Assembly (NCBI GenBank): GCA_027924585.1
Contig: BSBM01000050.1
Location: 9,790,001-9,854,000 of the forward strand
DNA: 64,000 bases
DNA from: Larix kaempferi
Taxonomy: Eukaryota > Streptophyta > Pinopsida > Pinales > Pinaceae
Reading direction: 5' to 3'
Within the stretch, counting starts at the first letter, position 1; every line of letters begins with the position of its first letter. The notes beneath the pieces were generated by a model. That model did not search any database. It had not been told where the DNA came from and worked only from the letters and a program-made list of their open reading frames with translations. Made by a program: the position numbers and the translations under genes. Of the stretch, positions 35,207-45,871 are shown one piece after another.

Positions 35207-37242
35207 CTAATTTAGTAGTTTTTCAAACTCCATGAGAGCATCTGTGCTCTTCAATAGCTTCATACAACTCTGTAGGAACTGTGCAATAGAAGTTCCTGTG
35301 TATGGTGCAGTGCATGTCTGATCATATGCCAGCGGCATATCCTCTATCTGCGGTACTTGGCTGCGCAACAAGATTCTTGGTGAGGTAGGTGGTGGCTTTT
35401 GGAACATGTCCCGTGCTTATTCAAATACTTCTTTATTGTCCTGTAAGTTCAAGGGAGGTGCTTTCCCAACAGCTTTTCTAATCCATACTGGGTCTCCATG
35501 AGTCTTATTAGCATCCACCGTTCTAGAAGTTGAAGCTTCTGCACCTCTATCTCTTCCAGTATCAGCACCACTGTGCGTTACTGCATTTATAATTGGGTCT
35601 ATAGGTATGATCTCAGTTGTGATCAACTGTATGTTAGGGTTCGACGGTTCTTTCCTTCGTCGTTTCTGCATTTCTACCTCTAGCACGGGGAAGTCTTCAA
35701 TAACATGATCGAATGATTTACAATAACTACACGTAGTGCATGGGTTTGTACAATCTCTAGAGACATGACCTGGCTGGCCATAGTTATAACAGATTACCTG
35801 GCCTCGGCCTCTTCCTTGATTTGGGCCACCATTTCTTCCTCTCTCGCGGTATCCACCACCACGACATCTATATCCACCCCGATCATAGTGGGTGTTCTCT
35901 TGTTTTGGATGATTTTCCTCTTGGACGCAGTACATTCCAACACCTTGCATTGCTTCCATATCTCACTTTCTTTCATTCATCAGCTCATATGTGCGACAGT
36001 TGGAGTCGTCATGTCCAACTGAATTACATAAATTGCAGTATAAGTTTTTAGGTGTTTTTACATATTTATGTATTAGATAACAGTCCTCAGGCCGGTGTCC
36101 TCTGGTTCTACAAATTTCACACCACGGTGCCTGATTCTGATTCATATTCATTGGGTTTGGTGCACCACTGTTAAGATAATCTTGAAATAGAGGGCAATGT
36201 TCTCTGGTGTGGCCCTCTCCTTTGCATACTGTGCACCAAAATTCGTGTCTCTGTTCATATCTATGTTCTTTTCCATTCTTCATACCTTGCAATTCTAACA
36301 TCAAGGTGGTTAACTGGTTCTGGATATGTGACATCCCAGAACTACTCTCTCCAATCGGTGAAGCCTCCAGCTTCATTGCGATCTCTAAGGCTTCTTCCTG
36401 AGACGCAACCTTCTGTTGCATCAGTGGTTGTCTGATGTGGGGAAAAAACGCAACGATGAACCATTCCTGATGCTTTTGTGGAGCTATAACAAAGCTCACT
36501 TGGTCCAACAATGTCTTAAATTTTTTGTCAAATTCCCAGACCGTTTCGGTAGGTTTCTGCTTGATTTGCTTTAATTTTGTTATGCAATGTGATTCTAATT
36601 TCGTCTTCTTAAACATTGCTGTGAGTGCGGCCTTGATTTCTGTAGGGTTCTCGGCTGTGCGTGAGAATACTTCATAAACCAATGTAAGGCTCTGTCTCTG
36701 AAAGTAGTGATGAGTTGTGCTCTCTTGACAGCATCATCCTGAACTTGCTTTACACTCCATACGGATTCACATAGAAACCAATGTTGATCAGGGTATTCTA
36801 GACCCGTTCCTTTGAATATCGACAGTTTTATATCGTTATCTGTCATTCTCCTTCTTGGTTGTGTAGCACAGTGAGTAGTGATATGAATTTGTGCGGGGTT
36901 CTGAGCGGAAAAAGTGAATATTATTCTCAGAATAGTGCTAGGAACACTACTGTGCGGAATAGTATGAGATGGAATGGCTTGGGCACCCACTCCTGCGGTG
37001 TTACCGGTATTTATGTTTTGTGGGGTGGGCTGCGCGAAGCTCGCAGCGGGTGGGTTCTGAGGTGTAATAGGCTGGATTGTCGCTGATGATGTCACGGTTT
37101 GATTGGTAAGATCACATGGGATTTTAGTATTCACACGGAGTCCAGGTCCTCCAGGATTCTTTTCTTTATTAAACTTGTATCGCTTTCCACTTCTCAGATT
37201 ATGGGTGTCTTCGTCAGAATCACTATATATACTTTCTACCAT
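35207..37242 (-). pseudogene. Gypsy gag with five zinc-knuckle units (pseudogene)
   Basis: The frame starts near 37242 (Pro/Thr/Gln-rich N-terminus), shifts at about 36640, and has a capsid block LTAMFKKTKLESHCITKLKQ...WEFDKKFKTLLDQV. Five zinc-knuckle units follow: CTVCKGEGHTREHC, CEICRTRGHRPEDC, CNLCNSVGHDDSNC, CYNYGQPGHVSRDC (second Cys is Tyr) and CSYCKSFDHVIEDF (last Cys is Phe). An Arg/Gly-rich stretch lies between units three and four. In-frame stops at about 35960, 35417 and 35207 look like C-to-T changes at Arg, Gln and Gln codons. Confidence 0.88.
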
Positions 37243-37368
37243 GACAGATTCAAAAATATTACTACATTCTTAAGACGCCTTTCTTAGCTAAAAGCATTTT
37301 AATGTATAGACTGAGATTCTTAGGAACTTACCTTTGAATCCTTCGAAAAAGTATACTTTGGCTTGACT

Positions 37369-37767
37369 TTAGGACTTCAACGTGTCTATAGCAAACTCGG
37401 TCACAAATCCTTCAAGTATGCTGTCAACCCAAAAGTCGGTTGCTCGCGACAGTGGGATGTCTATTGCTTTGAGATGCGCAATGAGATATGGAGTCCACTC
37501 TGTAGGAACTCCTCCTTGAAAATAGGTTTTCCTCTCTGCGAGTCGCGATATCCACTCATGCAGCTCGTTTGGAAAGGAAGCCCAGAAAATCTTGTGAATC
37601 TCCCTCCACAAATATCTTCTCAACCACTGTACGTCGGATATACGTGGGTGTCTGTTCTCTTTCTTTGAAAAAGCTATTTTGGTCTTATCACACCAGTCCC
37701 AAATCTCTTTCTTTTCGGGATGCCAATTGTCTAAACCCAATGGGAACTGGTATTCTTCTTCGCACAT
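37369..37767 (-). CDS. Leader ORF of 132 residues next to the LTR of the minus-strand gypsy element
   Basis: Starts MCEEEYQFPLGL only 53 bases after the LTR end and ends before gag. It is Trp-rich (eleven or so Trp) with KKEIWDWCDKTKIAF and WISRLAERKTYFQGG. I recognise no family. It could be the original N-terminus of gag or a separate leader protein. It is one of the few frames in the element without a stop. Confidence 0.5.
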   Translation of the reverse strand: MCEEEYQFPLGLDNWHPEKKEIWDWCDKTKIAFSKKENRHPRISDVQWLRRYLWREIHKIFWASFPNELHEWISRLAERKTYFQGGVPTEWTPYLIAHLKAIDIPLSRATDFWVDSILEGFVTEFAIDTLKS

Positions 37768-37820
37768 TACTACTTCAAATCATCATAGATTCTTAGCTTG
37801 ACAAAAAAACCATTTGTTGG

Positions 37821-39177
37821 TGTAGGGAACTGATCTAAAGGTTTTCCAATATAGACCCAGGTTCTTTGCGGTTTTATCTTTAACCAACAAAACCCCTTTT
37901 CACTGGCCCTTTCGACAACAACCTGCGCGCAGGTTGAGGTCTCACCCAAGGCGAAGCTAAGGGGGTGCTGCAGAATCAAGTTTCCACAGTAGTGTGATGA
38001 GTTGATCGGGTAAATACACTGCACAACGCGCTATAGGCTCGCGCTGCAGTCTAAGGGCCACGCGACAACTTTCTTCGTCGCGGGTTGACACTTCTACAAG
38101 TTACAATGTTGCGCACCCAGACTGCATGGGTCGGTTTAACTCACTCGATGGGGCAGCGCAACAAACTTATGCACTTCCAATTCGAAGGTAACTATATTAA
38201 GGGTTTCACTTAGCACTTATTCATTCAATTACTGCCATCGATTATTTAGCCTTATACTTGATGTAATCAAACAAGATATCAGTATTGCGCACTTCCAGTG
38301 TTATGCATTAACAAAATTATATAACTAGTCTTTTACATGCACATATGTTTATTCACGACTGATACATTCACAGACTTAGAACACTTTGCATTCATCAATC
38401 ATCCATTCATGAAATACTTAACATATTATCCCCATCTTTCTCCTATGGCGAATACGTATAAAAGCATTAACAACCCAATTGATAACTGAGAATTCAAGCA
38501 TGCATGGTAATCAAACAGACAGTACAAAGTACAAACACATAGACAGTCTCACTACGCAGAATTTAACGTGGTTCACCCCCCGGATGGAGGCTACGTCCAC
38601 AAGAACTGTTGTTATATTTTTATTTCGGGAAGGGTACAACAGTTCTTAGTCTGCACACTCAGCTGTAGACTCTCTTCTTTCATATATAGGTCTCTGCGCA
38701 CTCAGCTGTAGAGCCTTTACAATAGCTTCAAACTTCAAAGATTCTAACAATATTCAACAATGACCAACCCTTCCCTTACAAAATCATGCCTTATTTATAG
38801 ATCATGCCCGTAGGTCATGTCTTTACAATACTAAAGCTAAAACCCTTAGGTTTACAATACATGGCGTGGCTACTTCCAGCCTAATTGTCGCCATCGACAG
38901 CTTACTCCGCCTGCTCCAGGACGTCCTGCTGGGCCACTCATGGCTCACACGCTCTTTTGACAACCGCAGTCCTTAAAACGGTTACAATTGCATCGTGGCC
39001 TGTCTGTTTACGCCTCTTCCGCCTGCCTGTCACCATCGGTGTAGTGGCCTATCTTCTGAACTGATTTCCACCACTCTTCCAGACAGGTCACTTTCTCCTG
39101 CCTTCGCCCGACTCTTTACCAAAAATAGGTCACTTCCTCGTCTGACCTTTACTTATATCTTCTTACCAAAATTAGCT
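37821..39177 (-). repeat. 5' LTR of the minus-strand gypsy element, truncated
   Basis: Matches 24723-26391 (single copy of the 302-bp unit) from TGTAGGGAAC to AAAATTAGCT, then similarity stops. The last 154 bp present in the other LTR are missing, and sequence of the pogo-like gene follows. Confidence 0.87.
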
Positions 39178-39179
39178 TC

Positions 39180-40734
39180 TTACACCTGTTGGTTTTATAT
39201 GACCATGGAAGCCACATTTCTATGAAAACCATCGAGGAGGAAAACAGGTTGGGCATTGACTTGTTAACACTTCCTGCTCACACCACTCACAGGTTGCAGC
39301 CCCTGTATATGAGTGTGTTTGGGCCTTTCAAGGATTTTTTCTGGTCGGAACGTGCTGCATGGATGACAAAGAACCTAGCGGTAGAGGTAAAGAGGTTTGA
39401 GTTAGGTGAGCTTGCAAGCAAGTATTTCAAAAGGGCTCTCACATCCTCGAATATCAAGGATGGATTTAGGCAAACATGTATCTTGCCATTGAATTATGAT
39501 GCTCTTATGAATGACACCGGGTGTAGCCGAGCATTTGATGTGGATGGCCAGGAAGATGTGGCTGGATAAGATACTGAGGGTGTCGAAGAGAAATTGGATG
39601 GGAAGCAAGAGGCAGATCCCGTGGACAACATCATGTCCATTGCTCAAGAAAAATTCCAAGGAGTTGGTGCTGCTGATGATGATGAATAGGTCAGCGCTAC
39701 ACAATTCGATGACGAAGCAGCGGAAGATAACATGGGGCTAGGTGCTCCAGCCGGCACACAAATGAATTCTATGGCACATAGAAATGTGGTCGATGGTTGT
39801 TGCACTCCAGGAAACAACAATGACACATTGACAGTGCCAAACCAAGTATCCCAACCATCATGGATGGCATAGGCCATGATGAACTTGAACAGACACATTG
39901 GCACTTCCATGAACGAAGAAAGCATGAACATGCGTTCACAGCTGACAGTCATACAAGATGAGATTGTCCATTTTTATGTTGATTGTGGGTTGATAGAAGA
40001 ACCTAACATAGACAACCGAGTGCAACCGGAGAATATACTGCAACAGAAGAACCTCTCATAGCAGAAGAACCACTGTCAGGGAACACACCAAGGTTTAACC
40101 AATTCCTAAAGTTTCCAGTTGAGAGAGTGTCAATGCAAGGAAGGCAAGGAAAGACAAACATTCTCCAATTGGGCTGGAGTTCACGACTACTCACTTAAAA
40201 AGAGTACATAAGTCTCTTGGTTGAATAAGAACAAAAGAAACATGCTTTGCAGGAATTAAAACAGAGGAAGAAAGATATTGCAAAGTAAAATAAGGAAGTA
40301 AGGATGATTGTAGATGGACACCGGGCAGAGGAAAGGATTGCAAGAGAGGCTAATCGACAAGAAAAAGAGAACTAGAAGCAGTTGGAAAGGAAAGCAAAGG
40401 ATGCAAGGAAGGTGCAACAGATGAAAGAAAATTATGCAAGAGAAATGGAGGAAAGGAATGTGATGGTTGATACTACAAGAACAACTGATGAAAGGAAAAT
40501 GATGGAAGGATCATTAGAAGCATTTGCAAACAGTGCACGATTCTACCAGGATCTTATTAACATTCAGATACCCCGCTATAATCAGGCATGTTTACACCCC
40601 CCCTCAATTCCTACTAGTGCAGGGGCCCATTCTATGTTATCTTATCCAACACCTGCAATTATTCCATGGGTCTCAAGCACAAGTCAGGCCTATGGCTATT
40701 CAATTCCTCCTTGGTTGCAAGGAGTAAATTAGCC
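39180..40734 (+). pseudogene. pogo/CENP-B-like transposase gene, DDE and C-terminal part
   Basis: The sequence resumes inside the DDE_1 catalytic domain: LYDHGSHISMKTIEE with the second catalytic Asp, LTLPAHTTHRLQPLYMSVFGPFKDFF, and LTSSNIKDGFRQTCILPLN. In this family LQPLD carries the third catalytic Asp; here it is Tyr, so the site is dead. The frame continues past three stops through an acidic linker, shifts near 40060, and ends in a Glu/Lys-rich coiled coil and a Pro/Ser-rich tail to the stop after WLQGVN. Compared with family members, roughly 200-250 residues between the CENP-B HTH and this point are missing. Confidence 0.82.
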
Positions 40735-41639
40735 TCAATCTGTTTCCACCAACCCTACCCATCCTAATCAAACATGCTCAGTAAGGTCACCCTACTTGAG
40801 TCAAACTGGAAACCTGACAAGAAATGATGGGGAAGTTGACGAACGTCTTGAAGAATAGGATATCTGGTGTATAGGATAACCAAATGCTATTTTGTTTTCA
40901 AGGCATTTTCTTTTTTTGCAGCCTCAATCAAGCATGATGAGGGCTTGACATAACATGAAACCTAGGTGATTGTTTTCATACAGACTGCAAATCCTAGGCA
41001 TTGACATCTACTACAAATAGAGGCATTGTATTGGCATCTACTACAAATAGAGGCATTGTATTTGTATTTCAAGACTATTAATATAAAGTGCATTTGTTTT
41101 ATTATAAATGAGAAGGTTTTATTTATTTATGTTTGTTTCCATTCTATGAATGTTGACCATTCCTTCCTGCCTACAAAACACAACAGCTACAAATTCCATC
41201 TATTATTTTTTTTTTCCAAACTCCTAGCAACACTCCTTTCACAAGCTCATTCAAGGAGGCTTATAAGGTAAAAGGAAAACCAAACAATTTGAACCTATAT
41301 CAAAGTTGCAATTAAGTTGATTATTGCATTAATGAAAAATCCATCATATCCCTCTAACTCTATGGATAGCAATAGGTATCCATTTATCTATCCCTTGTAT
41401 GTGTTCTTCTTTAGATCTTGGATTGTATAACAAGACTCGAGTCAAGTCTTGAGTATTTATCTTATTGGGCATGAGCTACAAGCTTCCAATTATTGTAATT
41501 AATCGCAAGAACATATTAAGGAAGCTAACAACACAATCACCTAAGAAAGGTAACCATAACATACTCACTCTAAAAAAACATAAATTGGTATGTATGGTAT
41601 CTCTCTCACTTGCATTTTTAGTTTGTTGCGTGTTAGTTT
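40735..41639. other. Intergenic, probable 3' flank of the pogo-like gene
   Basis: No coding sequence recognised. A 26-bp unit (CATCTACTACAAATAGAGG...) is duplicated at about 41005-41060, and poly-T tracts lie near 40910 and 41205. Confidence 0.5.
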
Positions 41640-42310
41640 CACTAGTTTTTTTGGACCCAAAATCCGACGGCCAAAATGTCGGATTTTCTACATCTTGCTG
41701 TCGACCATCCGACAACCTTCATATTTTTTAAACGTCTGTCCAAATTTGGCTGATATCCAACGGTAGGTCTAAACGTTGGATATCCGACAACAATATCAAG
41801 TTGGTTATCGGACGACTCGCACTTAATATGCAATCGGTTATCCAACGATTCACACTTAATATGAAGTCGGTTATCCGACAAGTAGCACTTAATATGAAGT
41901 CAGATATCCGACGACAGTTCCATGTAAAAAGGCCAACATCTGACGTTCTGAGCCGTCGGTGGTATGGTAAGAACTTCGGATATCTTAGAAGTGGAAGTCG
42001 GATATCCAATGACCGTTCCATGTAAAAATGGTCGATATCCGACGTTCTTAGCCATCAGTGGTATGGCAAGAATGTTGGATATCTTAGAAGTGGAAGTCGG
42101 ATATCCGATGACCATTCCATGTAAAAATGGCCGATATCCGACGTTCTTAGCTGTCGACGGTATGTAAAGAACGTCAAATATATTAGAAGTGGAAGTCGGA
42201 TATTCGACGAAAGTTCCATGTAAAAATGGCCAACATCCGACGTTCTTATCCATCGATGGTATGGCAAGAACGTTGGATATCTTATGAGTGGAAGTTGGAT
42301 ATCCGACAAC
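41640..42310. repeat. Palindrome-rich tandem array, 33-bp and 99-bp periods
   Basis: ACTTAATATG recurs at 41821, 41854 and 41887 (33-bp spacing), each followed by a TCGG(T/A)TATCCGAC-type palindrome. Then a 99-bp unit starting GGTATGG(C/T)AAGAA recurs at 41961, 42060, 42159 and 42258. Within each 99-bp unit AGAACGTYGGATATC is followed about 50 bases later by its inverse GATATCCGACGTTCTT, so each unit can form a hairpin. Both strands stay open as ORFs because 99 is divisible by 3; I do not consider them genes. A CACTAG at 41640 and CCGACGG words hint at a CACTA-like subterminal region. Confidence 0.85.
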
Positions 42311-43114
42311 ATTATGGTAATTTAAAAAAAAATACACTATTATGTTTTGATCAAATTTGAAGGGTGGGTCTTAATTTTTATTGGAAGGGCATTTGTTCTT
42401 GGAGCCCTTCAAAATATTGTACTTCAATTGACAAGTTACAATTAACTAAACCCTTTCCCCAACAAAATGCAAGAAACAAATATTGCTTATCCAAATTTTT
42501 ACAATCTTAAACAATTCAGCACTCCTTAATATCTACATGATAAAATGGTATCTTTTCAATAAAAATGAATTTGAAATAATTAATTTGATATATATGTAAC
42601 ATTAATTTTACAGTTCATTAAAATAACAACTATTTTGTTGTATATTTTAGGGTTAGACCACACTTCATTATATAGAAAAAATACTTAGACTATGCAATAA
42701 CCATATTGGGGCATCTGCGTGATCTTATGCATAGTGCAAGAAGTTGTAACTAGATATAGTATTAAAATAAAACTAGAACCATGAGAAAATTACTTACTGT
42801 TAACTATGTACAAAAATAAGTCACTAAGCAAAACGAGGCTTAAATAAACCTACGACCAAAATATACATATAAAACCAACCAAAACCTTAATTCAAACCAG
42901 TGAGAGGGAAACCATCCAAGCTTGAGAGGTGTAAGAATGATGGACATTATGCGCCTAAGAAAAAATAATACATAGCTAAAAAACACATTAAAAAAAATTG
43001 TCCATACCAAGCAAGTTCGCAACGCTAGCATCATAGGGGCATGGGCATAAAATTTTGTTGTTCAACAGTTGTCGCGACAATATATAGGTATGGGATGGAG
43101 GGGAAATGGAATCA
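42311..43114. other. AT-rich intergenic sequence
   Basis: No gene or repeat recognised between the palindrome array and the target site of the 19.5-kb element. Confidence 0.5.
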
Positions 43115-43119
43115 ATCCT

Positions 43120-44097
43120 TGTTATACCTCCATATTTCATAGTGTCACATCTTCACCATAAAAATAGTTGACGACACTTCCCCTACTGCTTAAAACACCC
43201 AGAAGAGAAATATGATGAATGATCCTTGAAGACAAACCTATCCTATCAAGAATCAACCCACCTGGGAGTTCATATACCTACACTACCGTGCCTTGCTCAG
43301 CATTGAGGGAGCGGTAGTCTCCACTATTGTGCTATGCTTCTTCTCTGCCACACGGTACTACCGCGCTATGCTCAGTTCAAGGGGCGTGGTACTCCTTTTT
43401 TAGCCTTTTTGTCATGGCTTGTGGGATCTTGATTTTTGAGAGATTTTTGAGGATTGGTATCCCTGATTCGATCCTAACTCACTTTCTCAGATTAGTGGGC
43501 CTGATCCACTAAACACTCCCAAGATCCATCCTTCTCTCTTGTTGGTTAACCCTACTACACACTATAAGAGAGAGGCCTTCCATGAGCAAAATGGAGGACT
43601 CTTGAAAACATCAAACTTATTATCTTGAATCTTTGTGGAGATAGCTAGAGGAGAAAGCACTTGGAGCTGAGAGTTGGCTTGGATGTCAAGCAACCATTGT
43701 AAGTGACTTCAAGTTGGTAATAAAACATAACTTTTCTTGTTTCCCAAATCATGTATGTTGATCTTGTTTCAATCATATGATTTGTATCTGTTATAGATTT
43801 AGATCCTAACTCATATTTCAAGTTGCTAGAGAATCGCATATGCTTGTATCTTGGTTTTATTCTGACAGGTTCATTCGCGAGGACTTGGAGATTAGAACGA
43901 CCATTAGGATGAGCAATTGAATCGAAGGTCAGTTAGATCTCTTCCATTTCTTACAACAATATAATCTTGAGATATTTGTTTAGATCTAGGAATTCAAGGT
44001 AGCATTTGTTATCTTTTTGTCTTAGTTTAGAGTAAGTTAAAGTCTACTTTAACCTAAGAGAGTTTCTACCTATCCGTAGGGAGAAATTTATACAACA
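43120..44097 (+). repeat. 5' LTR of the 19.5-kb Tat-like element
   Basis: TGTTATACCTCC...ATACAACA, 978 bp. A TATA-like CACTATAAGAGAG lies near 43560 and the start region follows. A cluster of CGGTACTACCGCGC-type words lies at 43282-43395. Confidence 0.95.
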
Positions 44098-44102
44098 AAA
44101 AC

Positions 44103-44118
44103 TGGCGACTCCGCTGGT
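44103..44118 (+). promoter_or_regulatory. Primer-binding site of the Tat-like element
   Basis: TGGCGACTCCGCTGGT begins 5 bases after the LTR. The TGGCGACTC form is typical of plant gypsy primer sites; I did not assign the tRNA with certainty. Confidence 0.75.
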
Positions 44119-45871
44119 TTGAACCCCATTTGATTGATTTATCTCACTTTCAGTCATTTTTATTTGTGATTCTTCTTTCTCTTCAAACCAGTACTGAATT
44201 TTGGTCTCTTTGACCTTTATTCACCCCTCCTCTCTACATCTTTCCTCCCTCTGTGATCAGTGAGTCCTCTGGGTCTGCAACAACCCTGAAAAATTCAATC
44301 TCCTTTTCAAAAGTTGTGTTTTTCCATCCTTTGCAACAGTACCGCACCCCCACTATTGTCTACAATGCAGTAGTACCCTGTACCCAACATTCTTACCAGA
44401 GCAGTAGTGTACCAGTACCGTGTTCTAGCCTATTTCTGCCACGTGGTAGTGTCTACATTTTTTCAATTTTTCTTGCCTGTTTGGTTTCCTGAGTCATTTT
44501 TGATTTTCTCTGCTTTAGTTTTGTGTTTTCTGTTGCTTATTACTATCCTGTTTATTGCACAGTCTTTGTGGTTTGTTTATTTCTCGTGTGAGCTTGATTA
44601 TTTTATGAGTTAGTGGCATTATTTGCACATTGGATCACCCCTTCAGTCTCATTGCATTGGATTCATCTTTTCCATTATTATCATTAAAATCTATATTGGA
44701 AATTGTTATTGCAGAACATTTGTGTTGTTTGGATTGAAATGATCTAGCAGTATTATTGTGCATTAGGAAGTGAACCATTCAATTTGCCACATAAATTCTC
44801 ATTTTTTGAAGCATTCTAGTTGCAAGATCAATGAATTGGAAAGAAGTGTTTATTTCAGTTTGGCTTTACTTAGAAAAAGAAAACAATTTTTTTTTGTTTT
44901 GAAGTGGTTTTTCATTGATTGTGAAAATTTTCATGCATTTATGATCGAAGAACTCTCTCTCTTCTATAGCTAGTTTTCATCGAATACAAGGCTTATTTCA
45001 ATTCATTCTCACTTGCATGGTTTGGGTCGTCACAACACCACCAAGTTTCACGTCCATTTATCCGATTGAGTAATACAACCACTAAAATTAATCTCCCTAA
45101 CTAAACCAACATTAACCTCACTTGAGGAAATCAAAAGAATTTGGTAGTTAGGTAGGACACCGGGGATAGGCATCAAAATAATTCCCCCTTGTAATTTTCA
45201 TCTGAGACATAGTTGTTGTCCTCTAGGGAACTAAAATCCTCTAGTGTTTATTGACATGGTCATAGACCAGTTTGTGGAGGGGCCTCCTGACTATTTTTAA
45301 CTTTCAGGGGTTAAATCGCCGCGAGATCGAGAACCGAATGGACTCTGTGGAATGTCGCACTCCACTTATCCCTAAGGCAACATCGATCATTGTCTTCCTT
45401 GTATTCATAGTAATGCAAGGGTGATAAGGCAGAAGCGTCGAAAACCTTTTCCATCGTGTCATGAACGAGGTAGCTTAGTAACTTTTCTACTAGGACTCTT
45501 TTACCCAGGATCCCTTTCGGTAGAGGGATATCCTTCTCATATTGGTCTCTCACGTTGTATTGTTCGACTTGGATTTCATCACCTTGCGAAGGATACAACT
45601 TGTTGAGGTCTCCAGCTCTTAGTTAGGAGTTTGCTTGTTATCTCATCTTAGCAGAGGGTCATTTTTCTTTTTAGTGACTGCTTGTTGGCATTTTAGCCAT
45701 TGTTTTTCTTAGGTCACTTACTGGGATGTCGGTCTCAGTATAGATTTTAGAGCTTGCTTTTTTGGCCTGTGAGCCTTGCTTTTTCTAGCTCCTCTTTTGC
45801 ACACTCAGTTGCATTAGAGTTTTTGAGTTCTTTGTTATGAGACTGCCCCCGGATTCCATATTCCTGCCATT
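44119..45871 (+). other. Long 5' leader of the Tat-like element
   Basis: About 1.75 kb with no sense ORF of note. Around 44336-44460 it carries a second cluster of CAGTACCGC/GGTAGTG-type words like those in the LTR. A 95-residue antisense frame at 45311-45598 has no recognised match. Confidence 0.6.

Larger units (their letters stand above)
24723..39177 (-). mobile_element. Minus-strand Ty3/gypsy element with a long extra ORF, inserted in the pogo-like gene
   Basis: LTRs at 24723-26545 and 37821-39177 (the latter truncated) flank gag, protease, RT, RNase H and integrase on the minus strand, followed by about 3.5 kb of extra coding sequence. The order PR-RT-RH-INT shows gypsy. No chromodomain is seen. 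A solo copia LTR is nested inside at 26838-27437. The element interrupts the pogo-like gene, and its right LTR end was deleted together with part of that gene. Confidence 0.88.

Noticed and set aside
37800-37821. Primer-binding site next to the right LTR of the minus-strand gypsy element
   Set aside because: The adjacent minus-strand sequence (CCAACAAATGGTTTTTTTG) does not resemble a tRNA-complementary site I can name.
37770-38024. An 84-residue minus-strand ORF crossing the LTR border
   Set aside because: It runs from LTR into the leader and ends before the leader ORF; LTR open frames of this size occur by chance.
41900-42337. A 145-residue minus-strand ORF and matching plus-strand ORFs with 33-residue repeats
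   Set aside because: The frames are open only because the underlying DNA repeat is 99 bp; both strands are open and the sequence is palindromic, which is not gene-like.
41640-42340. A complete CACTA transposon
   Set aside because: CACTAG occurs at the left, but no TAGTG-type inverse end or 3-bp duplication could be found on the right.
43282-43395. CRISPR-like or regular spaced repeats in the LTR
   Set aside because: The repeats are degenerate and irregularly spaced, the DNA is plant nuclear, and no cas genes exist.
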